The position numbers were made by a program, and so were the translations under genes. DNA of 64,000 nucleotides from an uncultured Caldimonas sp. GTDB lineage: Bacteria; Pseudomonadota; Gammaproteobacteria; Burkholderiales; Burkholderiaceae. A model generated the notes under the pieces. The model searched no databases. It saw only the letters and a program-made list of their open reading frames with translations, and had not been told where the DNA came from. The stretch lies in the NCBI RefSeq assembly GCF_946480305.1, contig NZ_CAMLJQ010000002.1:186001-250000 (forward strand), given 5' to 3'. Positions 8,111 through 16,309 of the stretch are shown here, one piece after another. The first letter of the stretch is position 1. Each line of letters starts with the position of its first letter.

Positions 8111-9265
8111 TCAGGCCGGGCGCAGCTCATCGGGCGGCAGATCGGGCGATGCGTCGGCCCGCGCCTGCCCCGCGGCGATCACCGTGCGGTTGCGCCCCTC
8201 GTGCTTGGCCTGATAGAGCGCGCGATCGGCTCGATCGAGCAGCGCCTCGGCGCTTTCTCCCGGCTCGTAGGCTGCAACGCCGCTCGACACGGTGACCCGC
8301 AGTCCTGGGGCAATCGCTTCCCAACCGTGTGCCTCCACCGCTGCCCGCACCCGCTCCATTGCGGGGTTGGCATCGAGCGGGCTGGCGATCGGCGTGAGCA
8401 GCAGCGTGAATTCCTCGCCGCCATAACGGGCAAAGCGATCGGTGATGCGTACGTTCGCGCCCACCACTTCGGCGAACTGCTTCAGCACGGTGTCACCCAC
8501 CATGTGCCCGAAGCGATCGTTGACGGTCTTGAACCGGTCGATGTCGAGCAGCGCCACGCAGAACGGCTGGCGGGTGCGCGCCGAGCGCTCGAGTTCCTGC
8601 AACAGCATGCTCATGAACGAGCGCCGGTTGTACGCGCCCGTCAGTTCGTCATGGCTGGCGAGCTCGTTGATGCGTTCGAGCGATGCCGACAGTTGCTTGT
8701 TCTTCTCGGAGAGCTGGTTGCGCAACGCGCTGAACTGACTGCCGATCGCGGTGAGTTGCCGGATGCACAGGAAGAAGAACAGCCACAGGATGGCCACCGA
8801 GGCGTCGGAGGTGCCGATGTGATCGAGCCGCCCTCGCGAAGCGATGAGCGCTGCGGCGCTGGTACCGCCCACCAGCAACCAGGCCAGGGTGAACTGGCGG
8901 GCGTTGAAACTCATCATCGCGAAGTTGTAGGTGACGAGCACCGCCACGAGAAACACCACCCACAACTTCGGCTCTGCCACCAGAAACGCCAGCTGGATCA
9001 CGACGCTCGCACCGATCTGCACGAGCAGCATGCCCGGATCCTTGAGCCTCAGATTCCAGCGGCGCCAGATCACCACCGCAAAGGCTGCGCTGGAGCCGGC
9101 ACCGACCAGCAGGAACAACGCAGGCGTCCACCACGACACTTCGCCGTTCCAGGCGAAGAGGGCGATGATCATGGCCTGCAAAGAGGTGTTGGCGACGGAC
9201 AGGAGCGTCATGCGCAGTCGGTGCCGCTGCAGCTTCTCCTGTCGCGCGGGCGGGTCCTGCGTCAC
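8111..9265 (-). CDS. Membrane diguanylate cyclase (GGDEF domain)
   Basis: Makes the second messenger cyclic-di-GMP from two GTP at the inner membrane. The first 175 residues contain about six hydrophobic helices without a recognisable sensor family. A short coiled coil ('FSALRNQLSEKNKQLSASLERI') links to the GGDEF domain. The active-site loop is GGEEF at residues 282-286, a functional variant, and an RITD at 273-276 sits exactly five residues before it, so the inhibitory I-site is intact. 'DIDRFKTVNDRFGH' provides the metal and guanine contacts. The start is a GTG at 9265. No phosphodiesterase domain. It lies between the two direct repeats noted at 8011 and 9491. Confidence 0.9.
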   Translation of the reverse strand: MTQDPPARQEKLQRHRLRMTLLSVANTSLQAMIIALFAWNGEVSWWTPALFLLVGAGSSAAFAVVIWRRWNLRLKDPGMLLVQIGASVVIQLAFLVAEPKLWVVFLVAVLVTYNFAMMSFNARQFTLAWLLVGGTSAAALIASRGRLDHIGTSDASVAILWLFFFLCIRQLTAIGSQFSALRNQLSEKNKQLSASLERINELASHDELTGAYNRRSFMSMLLQELERSARTRQPFCVALLDIDRFKTVNDRFGHMVGDTVLKQFAEVVGANVRITDRFARYGGEEFTLLLTPIASPLDANPAMERVRAAVEAHGWEAIAPGLRVTVSSGVAAYEPGESAEALLDRADRALYQAKHEGRNRTVIAAGQARADASPDLPPDELRPA

Positions 9266-9496
9266 GTTCGAGATCCAAAAACAGTCTCGGCCGATCGTCG
9301 CACCGCTGCGGTGCCCTCACATCGGCGTAAGTGCGTATCAAGTCGGCATCGAGGCAGGGAGCGCGAACTTTCGCACAGGCACCGGTGCGATTGGCGGAGT
9401 GCGATGGCTGGCCGCCCTGCGCCGGGCGTAGCAGCTGCAGCGCATGGCTGCGCTACGCGGCGCGGTACGAGGTAGAGGCCTCACACCCGCTTCATC

Positions 9497-10936
9497 TCAC
9501 CCCTGCGCGATCCGCGCCAGTGAATTGCGCGTGTGCTCGAGCAGCGCAAAGCGCTCCTTGAGATAGCGGCTCAGTTGCACGTTCTGTGCATAGACGACGT
9601 TGAAGCGCAGACACCCCGCGCTGGTGGCCTCGCTGCCGAAGGTGGCGCTGCCCGCGAGCAGGATGCCCTGCTGCCATGCGTCCTTCACCAGCGGCTCCAC
9701 GGCCACGCCTTCGGGCAGCCGGCCCCACAGGAACATGCCGGCCTGCGCGGGTTGCTCGAAGCGCACGCCCACGTCCTGCAGCACCTGCAGGCAGGCACTG
9801 CGGGCACCGGCCAGGCGCGCCTGCAGCCGCTCGACGTGCTTGCGCACGCGGCCGGCCGCGAGCAGCTCGGTCGTCACGGCCTCGACGAGCGAGGAGCTGG
9901 TCATCACGCTCATGATCTTCTGGCGCAGCAGCGGCTTGAGCAGGGCCGGGTCGGCCACGATGTAGCCCACCCGCAGCGCCGGGCTCAAGACCTTGCAGAA
10001 ACTCGAGAAGTAGATCACCCGGTCGAGGCCGGACAGCTGCGCCATGCTGGTCCGCTGGCCCGGCAGCAGGTGGCCGTAGACGTCGTCCTCGGCGATCAGC
10101 ACGCCATGCTTCTCGGCCAGCGACAGCACGCGGTGCAGGTTGCCGGGCGTCGACGTCCAGCCGGTCGGGTTGTGCACCGAGCCCTGCACGAACATCAGCC
10201 GCGGCCGGTGCTCGACGAGCGCCTGCTCCAGGCGCGCCAGGTCCATGCCTTCGGGCAGGCGCGGCACCCGCACGATGCGCACGCCGCTGTCGTTGAGGCG
10301 GGCGATGAGCAGGTGGTAGACCGGGTCTTCCACCACCACGGCATCGCCGGGGTTGAGGTAGGCGCGGCAGATCAGGTCGATGGCCTGGGTGGCGCCGGTG
10401 GTGGTCATCACGCGGCTGGTGTCCACCGCGATGCCGTGGCCGCGCAGCATCAGTGCCAGCCGCTCGCGCAACGGCACCCAACCCTGCGGCGGGCAGCGGG
10501 TGGCCATGCCGCCGGGCAGGCTGGCGAAGGCGCGTTGCAACACGCTGGCGGGGGCGGCTTCCTGCAGCCAGGCGGGGGGCAGCGCGCCGCTGCTTGCCTG
10601 CAGCATGCCGGGCGGCAGGTCGTTGGCCTGCTGCACCAGCCAGATCGCGTCCTGCTCCACGCCGGCCTCGATCAGGCTGGCGACGTCGGGCTGCGTGCTG
10701 CCCGATGCCGCAGCGAAGTACCCGGCCGTGCTGCGCGCCTCCACATGCCCGTCGGCCACCAGCCGGTCGTAAGCATTCACCACGGTGTTGGGGCTGACGC
10801 CGAGCTGCTGCGCCAGGTGGCGGATGGACGGCAGCCGCACGCCCGGCGCAAGCCGGCCGCGCTGCAGCAGCTGGATCAACTGTTGCTCGATCTGCGTGGC
10901 GAGCGGCACCGGAGAAGCGCGGTCGAGGCTGAACAA
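9497..10936 (-). CDS. MocR-type GntR regulator with aminotransferase domain
   Basis: A 479-residue PdxR/MocR-type protein. Residues 1-75 are a GntR winged helix ('GVRLPSIRHLAQQLGVSPNT'). The rest is a fold-type I aminotransferase domain that binds PLP as an effector, with 'GATQAIDLICRAYLNPGD', 'VHNPTGWTSTPGN', 'IAEDDVYGHL' and the Schiff-base lysine in 'FSSFCKVLSPALRVGY'. The start is a TTG at 10936, preceded by GAGG at a suitable distance; no better start is in frame. Target genes are unknown; the small DUF3563-like gene lies immediately upstream on the same strand. Confidence 0.9.
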   Translation of the reverse strand: MFSLDRASPVPLATQIEQQLIQLLQRGRLAPGVRLPSIRHLAQQLGVSPNTVVNAYDRLVADGHVEARSTAGYFAAASGSTQPDVASLIEAGVEQDAIWLVQQANDLPPGMLQASSGALPPAWLQEAAPASVLQRAFASLPGGMATRCPPQGWVPLRERLALMLRGHGIAVDTSRVMTTTGATQAIDLICRAYLNPGDAVVVEDPVYHLLIARLNDSGVRIVRVPRLPEGMDLARLEQALVEHRPRLMFVQGSVHNPTGWTSTPGNLHRVLSLAEKHGVLIAEDDVYGHLLPGQRTSMAQLSGLDRVIYFSSFCKVLSPALRVGYIVADPALLKPLLRQKIMSVMTSSSLVEAVTTELLAAGRVRKHVERLQARLAGARSACLQVLQDVGVRFEQPAQAGMFLWGRLPEGVAVEPLVKDAWQQGILLAGSATFGSEATSAGCLRFNVVYAQNVQLSRYLKERFALLEHTRNSLARIAQG

Positions 10937-10962
10937 GGCGAGTCCTCAAGAACGTGCGGATC

Positions 10963-11214
10963 TTAGAGCCACTCGGCCGTATGCCCACGCGGCGCTGTGC
11001 GCATGCTCTGGCGCCGGCCCTGCTCCAGCAGGCGCAGCCGGTGTTCGAGGTCTTCGAGGTCGCGCGCGTCGCGCAGGAAGCGGGCGTCTTCGTCTTCGGT
11101 GAGCCGCTGCCACAGCGCGGCCAGGTGGTGGGCCAGCGCGCCGATCCATCGCCCGGCCGCGGCGGGGCGGTGCGGTGCGCTCGGGTGGGTCCAGGGGGCG
11201 GAATGGGTGGTCAT
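10963..11214 (-). CDS. DUF3563-like small protein
   Basis: An 83-residue protein whose central part, 'RFLRDARDLEDLEHRLRLLE', is the core of the DUF3563 family of short helical proteins found in Burkholderiales. The N-terminal 30 residues are variable. Function is not known. It precedes the MocR gene by 26 bases on the same strand, so both could share a promoter. Confidence 0.65.
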   Translation of the reverse strand: MTTHSAPWTHPSAPHRPAAAGRWIGALAHHLAALWQRLTEDEDARFLRDARDLEDLEHRLRLLEQGRRQSMRTAPRGHTAEWL

Positions 11215-11339
11215 GGAGACTCCTTGCGATGCGTCTCCACGATAGGCGCGGCGCCCGCCCGCGCCCAGGGACAGCCGGTGTGCAACAACACCGCCACTGT
11301 GTCAATCGCGCCGCTGATACAGCCGCGGCCCGCCGGGCC

Positions 11340-11780
11340 TCAGGCAGTGGCGAAGTCCGGCTCGGCCGAAGTCTGCCGCCGCCCTGTCCCTTCGAGCAGT
11401 GCCTGCAGGCGCATCAGGCCGTGCTGCGCCTCCTGCACGTGCTCCAGCCACTGCCAGTCGCTCCAGCCGGGCTCGCGGAAGAAGGTCGCCAGCACCACGC
11501 AGCCCTCGCCATGCGGCACGGCGCGCAGTGCGACGAAGCTGGCCTGCTCCTGCGACACCAGCACGCAGTGATCGGCCACGCCGTGGCCGTTGCTCGGCGT
11601 GAAGCGCACCTTGGCGCGCGCGCCGCCGGGGCGCTGCACCGTCCATTCACCGCCACGCCGCTTCAGCGTGGGGCCGAGCCACGGTGCCCACTCGGCATAA
11701 CGGGCCGGCTGGGCGAGGAAGGCACAGACCTCGCTCCAGGGCCGCTCGATACTCACTTGCACGGTGCGCGCTGGCTGCAT
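11340..11780 (-). CDS. SRPBCC (polyketide cyclase/dehydrase-like) protein
   Basis: A 146-residue START-like protein: 'RTVQVSIERPWSEVCAFLAQPARYAEWAPWLGPTLK' region is the normal SRPBCC opening (helix plus 'W..W'), followed by antiparallel strands and a long C-terminal helix 'HVQEAQHGLMRLQALLEG'. The ATG at 11780 has GAGAGG seven bases upstream; an in-frame TTG at 11798 is two bases from the stop of the preceding gene. It is therefore the second gene of an operon with the YCII-VOC fusion. Such proteins bind lipophilic ligands; the ligand is unknown. Confidence 0.82.
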   Translation of the reverse strand: MQPARTVQVSIERPWSEVCAFLAQPARYAEWAPWLGPTLKRRGGEWTVQRPGGARAKVRFTPSNGHGVADHCVLVSQEQASFVALRAVPHGEGCVVLATFFREPGWSDWQWLEHVQEAQHGLMRLQALLEGTGRRQTSAEPDFATA

Positions 11781-11799
11781 GCGGCAACCTCTCGTCAAC

Positions 11800-12708
11800 T
11801 TACTCGCAGGCCGACGTCATCCCCTGCTCGAACATCGCGGCCATGCGGCGCTTCAGCTCGTCGGGCGACGGGTCCTCGAGGTGGGTGGAAATGAACCACT
11901 TGTGGCCGAAGGGGTCGGTGATGTGGCCGCTGCGGTCGCCCCAGAACTGGTCGGCCACCGGCATCGTCACGGTGGCACCGGCGGCCACCGCGCGCTCGAC
12001 CACTTCGTCCACGTTGGGCACGTACAGGATCGCCGAGCTGGACGAGCCGCCCACCGACAGCGGGCCCAGCGAGCCCCACTGCGGCTGCTCCTCGCTCAGC
12101 ATGAACAGCGCCGGGCCGACCTGCATCTCGGCGTGCATCACGCTGCCGTCCGGCGCATCGAGCCGCAGCTTCAGCTCGGCACCGAACACGCGCTGGTAGA
12201 AGGCGATCGCATCGGGCGCACCCTTCACGATGAGATACGGCGTGGCGCCCTTGGCAGGCGGCACCGGCTGCACCTTGGCGGCCGCTTGCTGCTGCTCGAT
12301 CTGAGCGCGCAGACGGTCCTCCTGGGCACGCAGCTCGGGCGTGAACTCGGCGCCGAAGTCTTCTGCCTCGAACACCGGGCGCAGTTCGATCTGGCATTGC
12401 TCGCCGGTGGGGTTGGGGCAGCGCTTGGCCCATTCGATCGCCTCGGCCATCGAGCCGACCTTCCAGATCCAGAAGCCGGCGACCAGCTCCTTGGTCTCGG
12501 CAAAGGGGCCGTCGACGACCGAGCGCTCGCGACCGGAGAACTGCACGCGCACGCCTTTGGAGCTGGGGTGCAGGCCTTCGCCGCTTTGCATCACGCCGGC
12601 GTTCACCAGCTCCTCGTTGAATTTGCCCATTTCGGCAAGCAATTGCTCACTCGGCATCACGCCGGCTTCGGTGTCCTTGTCGGCCTTGATCAGCACCATC
12701 ACTCGCAT
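11800..12708 (-). CDS. YCII-related / VOC (PhnB-like) fusion protein
   Basis: A 302-residue two-domain protein. Residues 1-115 are a YCII-related (DGPF) domain, with 'MRVMVLIKADKDTEAG' and the signature 'VVDGPFAETKELVAGFWIW'. Residues 120-150 form a charged helical linker. Residues about 155-300 are a PhnB-type VOC domain ('TPYLIVKGAPDAIAFYQRVF', 'FWGDRSGHITDPFGHKWFIS'). The two modules usually occur as separate adjacent genes, so this is a fusion. The ribosome binding site is AGGAGACCGAC. Enzymatic activity cannot be deduced. The SRPBCC gene follows after 19 bases, a set of three folds often seen together near ECF sigma factors, although none is visible here. Confidence 0.88.
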   Translation of the reverse strand: MRVMVLIKADKDTEAGVMPSEQLLAEMGKFNEELVNAGVMQSGEGLHPSSKGVRVQFSGRERSVVDGPFAETKELVAGFWIWKVGSMAEAIEWAKRCPNPTGEQCQIELRPVFEAEDFGAEFTPELRAQEDRLRAQIEQQQAAAKVQPVPPAKGATPYLIVKGAPDAIAFYQRVFGAELKLRLDAPDGSVMHAEMQVGPALFMLSEEQPQWGSLGPLSVGGSSSSAILYVPNVDEVVERAVAAGATVTMPVADQFWGDRSGHITDPFGHKWFISTHLEDPSPDELKRRMAAMFEQGMTSACE

Positions 12709-12834
12709 GTCGGTCTCCTGGGTTCAGGTTGGGGGTGAAAGGAGGAGCCTTGTCGCTCCCTACCTGCACGACGAGCCAGCCTTGCGCGATTCGACAAGCA
12801 CTTCACGCCTTTTTTGTAACAACCCCTGCGGCCG

Positions 12835-13386
12835 TCAGCCCACCTGCTGATAGGCACGCGCGTCGCGGGCCTGCCGCAACGCCTGCGCCCACCAGTGCAG
12901 CCGCTCCAGCATGACGCGCAGCGCGCGCTCCGGCTTGTGCGGCTCGCGCAGGTTGCCCGCCTCGTCGAAGCGGTCCCATGCGTTGTCGAAGCTCACGGTG
13001 TCGCGGATCGTGGTGGCGTGCAGTTCGGCGAATACCTGCCGCAATTGCTCCACCGCACGCAGCCCGCCGGAGATGCCGCCGTAGCTCACGAACGCCACCG
13101 GCTTGGCCTGCCATTCGTCGTAGTAGCTGTCGATCAGTGCCTTCAATGGCGCCGGGTAGCCGTGGTTGTATTCGGGCACCACCACGAGGTAGGCGTCGGC
13201 CGCGCCCAGCCGCTCGCCCACGGCGGCGGCGGGCTCCGGCACCGCGGGGTCGATGGTGTCGAGCACGAAGCGGCCATCCGCCTCCACACCCGCAGCGGCC
13301 CAGCGGGCCACCCGCTCGCACAGCCGGCCCTGGCGGGTGCTGCCCAGAATCACGGCCACGCGCAGCCGTTGCGTCGATCCAGTCAT
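12835..13386 (-). CDS. NADPH-dependent FMN reductase family protein
   Basis: A 183-residue flavodoxin-like reductase. It begins 'LRVAVILGSTRQGRL', the phosphate-binding loop for FMN, and contains 'VVPEYNHGYPAPLKALIDSY', the family signature, then 'VAFVSYGGISGGLRAVEQLR'. Members pass electrons from NAD(P)H to FMN, quinones or azo dyes. I chose the ATG at 13386, which follows AGGAGATGGC; the longer frame would enter the promoter. It is transcribed away from soxR from a promoter with a 19-bp spacer containing a SoxR box, so it is very likely induced by redox-cycling drugs through SoxR. Confidence 0.9.
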   Translation of the reverse strand: MTGSTQRLRVAVILGSTRQGRLCERVARWAAAGVEADGRFVLDTIDPAVPEPAAAVGERLGAADAYLVVVPEYNHGYPAPLKALIDSYYDEWQAKPVAFVSYGGISGGLRAVEQLRQVFAELHATTIRDTVSFDNAWDRFDEAGNLREPHKPERALRVMLERLHWWAQALRQARDARAYQQVG

Positions 13387-13419
13387 GCCATCTCCTGATG
13401 CTTCACAAGGAATGGCGGC

Positions 13420-13450
13420 ATCGTAGAAACTCAAGTTAACTTGAAGTCAA
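13420..13450 (-). promoter_or_regulatory. SoxR-type promoter and SoxR box for the FMN reductase
   Basis: On the minus strand: -35 TTGACT (13450-13445), a 19-bp spacer, then -10 TACGAT (13425-13420). The long 19-bp spacer is the hallmark of MerR-family promoters. The spacer carries the perfect 14-bp palindrome TCAAGTTAACTTGA (13431-13444), the same core as the E. coli soxS operator. It faces the FMN reductase gene, with soxR divergent. Confidence 0.85.
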
Positions 13451-13458
13451 GGCCCCCC

Positions 13459-13929
13459 ATGGACAAACCCTGCCCGATGCAATGGCACGCCGAACTCACC
13501 GTCGGCGAAGTGGCCGCCCGCAGCGGCGTCGCGCCTTCGGCGCTGCGCTTCTATGAAGAGAAAGGGCTGATCCGCAGCCTGCGCACCAGCGGCAACCAGC
13601 GCCGCTACCCGCGCGAGGTGCTGAGGCGCGTGTCGGTGATCAAGGTGGCGCAGCGGCTGGGCATCCCACTGGCCACGATCCGCGAGGCGCTGCAGAGCCT
13701 GCCGGAGCACCGCACGCCCACCGCCGCCGATTGGCGCCGCATCTCGGCGCGGTGGAAGCACGAGCTGAACGAACGCATCGCCCGCATGGAGCGGCTGCGC
13801 GACCAGCTCGACACCTGCATCGGCTGCGGCTGCCTGTCGTTGAAGGACTGCCCGCTGCGCAATCCGTGGGACGAGCTGGGCGAACAGGGGCCGGGCGCGC
13901 GGTTGATCGAGGCGGGCGGCGAGGGCTGA
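13459..13929 (+). CDS. soxR: Redox-sensitive transcriptional activator SoxR
   Basis: A 156-residue MerR-family protein. The N-terminal winged helix reads '[20 protein letters not shown]', with '[20 protein letters not shown]' next. A dimerisation helix follows, then the [2Fe-2S] cluster site [12 protein letters not shown] with four cysteines in the SoxR spacing, and '[18 protein letters not shown]' at the end. The cluster is oxidised by redox-active compounds, which turns the bound protein into an activator. The ATG at 13459 follows the operator; an in-frame TTG at 13441 lies inside it. Its visible target is the divergent FMN reductase; no soxS is nearby, as expected outside enterics. Confidence 0.95.
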   Translation: MDKPCPMQWHAELTVGEVAARSGVAPSALRFYEEKGLIRSLRTSGNQRRYPREVLRRVSVIKVAQRLGIPLATIREALQSLPEHRTPTAADWRRISARWKHELNERIARMERLRDQLDTCIGCGCLSLKDCPLRNPWDELGEQGPGARLIEAGGEG

Positions 13930-14118
13930 GGGGCCGGGCGGCGGAGCAGCGGCGCGGGCGGACGGCAGGGCGCGCAGTGTGCGACGATTCGCGCCCTGTC
14001 ATCCATTGCCCGACTCATACTGCAGGTTGTGCGCCGGTAGAGGCTGGCTCGCACACCGGTCAGTACACGATGCGCCCCACGCCATGCGGCCGGAAACAAG
14101 TACACGCAGGAGAGGAAC

Positions 14119-14724
14119 TTGACTGATGACGTCCCGAGCCCGATTGATCTTCGACTGATGCCCGATGCGAAAGCATGGGCTGACTCCGCTATGCAAAGGC
14201 GGCCTTGGCGCACAGAATTCTTCGAGGCGTTCGCTGCTGCCATCGGGAAGAACGTGCACCGAGTGCTGGAACTCGGCTCCGGGCCGGGTTTTCTCGCGCA
14301 GCACTTGCTCATCGCGCGGCCGGCCCTCCACTACGTGGCGCTCGACTTTTCGCCCGCAATGCACGAGTTGGCAAGTCAGCGCCTGCTCGACCTCGCCACG
14401 CGTGTGACGTTCGTAGAGCGGGATTTCCGTGAACCGCAATGGGGCGAAGGACTCGGTCGCTTCCCATGCGTCGTCACCCACCAGGCAGTGCACGAACTGA
14501 GGCACAAGCGCCGCGCTGTCGGCCTGCACCGCCAGGTGAAACAGTTGCTCGAGCCGGACGGCATCTATCTCGTCTGCGACCACTACGCGGGCGACGGCGG
14601 GATGACCAACGAGCACCTGTACATGCAGATTGACGAACAACGCCAGGCGCTGACCGACGCCGGGTTTGGCGAGGTGACAGAGGTGCTGCGCAAGGGCGGC
14701 CTTGTGCTTCACCGGGCGTCATGA
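14119..14724 (+). CDS. SAM-dependent methyltransferase
   Basis: A 201-residue class I methyltransferase. Motif I is 'VLELGSGPGFLAQHLL', which holds the S-adenosylmethionine, followed by the acidic 'YVALDFSPAMHELA' and 'VTFVERDFRE'. The C-terminal part ends 'LTDAGFGEVTEVLRKGGLVL', typical of type 11/25 methyltransferases. The start is a TTG preceded by AGGAGAGGAAC, a strong site. Substrate unknown. The gap from soxR (190 bp) and the separate ribosome binding site suggest its own transcript. Confidence 0.85.
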   Translation: MTDDVPSPIDLRLMPDAKAWADSAMQRRPWRTEFFEAFAAAIGKNVHRVLELGSGPGFLAQHLLIARPALHYVALDFSPAMHELASQRLLDLATRVTFVERDFREPQWGEGLGRFPCVVTHQAVHELRHKRRAVGLHRQVKQLLEPDGIYLVCDHYAGDGGMTNEHLYMQIDEQRQALTDAGFGEVTEVLRKGGLVLHRAS

Positions 14725-14844
14725 AAGAGGCAACGGTGCTCGCCTACTGCGAGATGAACCGTCTCCCCGCACACGAGCTGATGCTGCCCGGATGACGGGG
14801 ACACCCGCACCGCCATCTGACCTTCTCCCTGATCCATCCATTTC

Positions 14845-15399
14845 ATGCCCACCATCCTCACCCATGCCGTCGTGCCGCTTGCGCTTGCAGTCGGGCTCGG
14901 CCGGCGCACGATCTCCACGCGGCTCGCGTGTGCCGGGGCCATCGCTTCGATGCTGCCCGACCTCGACGTCATCGCCTTCCGCTTCGGCATTGCCTACGCG
15001 CACGAGCTGGGTCATCGCGGGGCCAGCCATTCGCTGGCGTTCGCGCTGTTGATGGCGGCGCTCGCTTGTGCCTGCGCACCGTGGCTGCGCAGCGGGCGGC
15101 TTGTGGCGGCCGGGTTCATCGGGGCGAGCACGGCCTCGCACCCGCTGCTCGACATGCTCACTGATGGCGGGCTGGGCGTCGCACTGTGGTGGCCGTGGTC
15201 GGACGAGCGCGTCTTCGCGGCGCTGCGCGTGATCGAGGTGTCGCCGATCAGCATCCGCCGCTTCCTCGGCGGCAGAGGCTGGGAGGTGCTGCAGTCGGAG
15301 TTCGTGTGGGTGTGGCTGCCCGCCGTGGCGGCGGCGCTGCTGCTGTGGGGTTTGCGACGAACGCTGTGCCCCGCTCGCCGCACCGAACCGCAAACCTGA
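14845..15399 (+). CDS. YdjM-like membrane-bound metal-dependent hydrolase
   Basis: A 184-residue inner-membrane protein of the LexA-regulated YdjM/DUF457 type. The metal-site motifs are present: 'TILTHAVVPLALA' at the start, 'SMLPDLDVIAF', 'HRGASHSLAFALLMA' and 'TASHPLLDMLTDGGLGV'. Four or five hydrophobic helices alternate with these histidine and aspartate motifs. The enzymatic reaction is not established for the family. Downstream the secreted hypothetical gene starts after 13 bases, so they probably form an operon. Confidence 0.9.
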   Translation: MPTILTHAVVPLALAVGLGRRTISTRLACAGAIASMLPDLDVIAFRFGIAYAHELGHRGASHSLAFALLMAALACACAPWLRSGRLVAAGFIGASTASHPLLDMLTDGGLGVALWWPWSDERVFAALRVIEVSPISIRRFLGGRGWEVLQSEFVWVWLPAVAAALLLWGLRRTLCPARRTEPQT

Positions 15400-15412
15400 G
15401 GGAGCAACGGTC

Positions 15413-15874
15413 ATGCGTCATCGCTTCATCGCGGCCCTGCTGGGCGCGCTGCTCGCCACGGCCGTCAACGCCAACGGGCCGACCGGCGCGCCGCGCAAGG
15501 CGATCCTCGACGCGGCGCGGCCCGTCGCCCAATCCATCGCAAACCAGCCGGTGCGCATCAAGGTCGACCGGCTCAACGTCGACAGCGGCTGGGCCGTGCT
15601 GGTCGGCGAGCTGGTCGCGCCCGCGGGCGGCAGGCTGGACTGGAGCAAGGCCCGCGGCTGCGACGCCGATCTCGACAAGATGCTCTGGGTGGTGCTGGCG
15701 AAGGCCGACGGCCAATGGCGCGTGGCGCAGATCGAGGTGTGTTCCCCCGAGCCGCCGTACTGGTACCTCCAGGAACTCACGTGGCCCTGCGGGGTGTATG
15801 CCGGCCTGCAGCGAGCCGAAGGGGAAATGCTCGAAGCAGAGTGTCGGCGCGCGCAAGGTGCGGCGCCGCGCTGA
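15413..15874 (+). CDS. Hypothetical exported protein
   Basis: A 153-residue protein with a clear signal peptide, 'MRHRFIAALLGALLATAVNA', and a likely cleavage after the Ala at 20. The mature part has three cysteines ('ARGCDADLDKMLWVV', 'IEVCSPEPPYWYLQEL', 'WPCGVYAG') and a central strand pattern 'GWAVLVGELVAPAGGRLDWS'. Exported to the periplasm by the Sec route. I do not recognise the family. The start follows GGGAGCAACGGTC. Likely co-transcribed with the YdjM-like gene. Confidence 0.75.
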   Translation: MRHRFIAALLGALLATAVNANGPTGAPRKAILDAARPVAQSIANQPVRIKVDRLNVDSGWAVLVGELVAPAGGRLDWSKARGCDADLDKMLWVVLAKADGQWRVAQIEVCSPEPPYWYLQELTWPCGVYAGLQRAEGEMLEAECRRAQGAAPR

Positions 15875-15883
15875 CGACAACGA

Positions 15884-16192
15884 TCAACCGGCGGCAGTAC
15901 CCGCAGTGCCGTTGGCCGCGGCAGCAGGCATATTGGCCTTCATCAGTTTCATCACGCCGAACACGCCGATGAGGCCGATCGGCACGAACACACCGTAGCC
16001 GATCATCGCCATCACCGCGAACGCCTTCTTCCTGGTGGCCGAGTACCCGACCAGCCCGATGACGCTGAGCGCAATGAAGCCCAGGAGCCCAATCACCAAA
16101 GGGCCGCGAAGACCATCGGAGATGTCGTCGCGAGCGTAGTAGCTCAGCGCGATGAGAAGGTGGATGAGCACCGAGATGATGCACTGCGTCAT
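15884..16192 (-). CDS. Small integral membrane protein, unknown function
   Basis: A 102-residue protein with about three hydrophobic helices ('MTQCIISVLIHLLIALSYYA', 'GLLGFIALSVIGLVGY', 'GYGVFVPIGLIGVFGVMKL') and an Ala/Gly-rich tail. The ATG at 16192 is preceded by GGGAGGAAACC, so it is preferred to the longer frame at 16252. The gene is convergent with the exported-protein gene, whose stop is only 9 bases away. No family recognised. Confidence 0.7.
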   Translation of the reverse strand: MTQCIISVLIHLLIALSYYARDDISDGLRGPLVIGLLGFIALSVIGLVGYSATRKKAFAVMAMIGYGVFVPIGLIGVFGVMKLMKANMPAAAANGTAGTAAG

Positions 16193-16309
16193 GGTTTCCT
16201 CCCTGTGGACGGATGGCCCGCCCTTGATTTGCGAAACGCGCATTCTGTGCAAGGCAGACGGCCTTCGCTACCACCCTCTCGGGGGAGGCGGGGTCTGCGC
16301 ACGGGGGCC

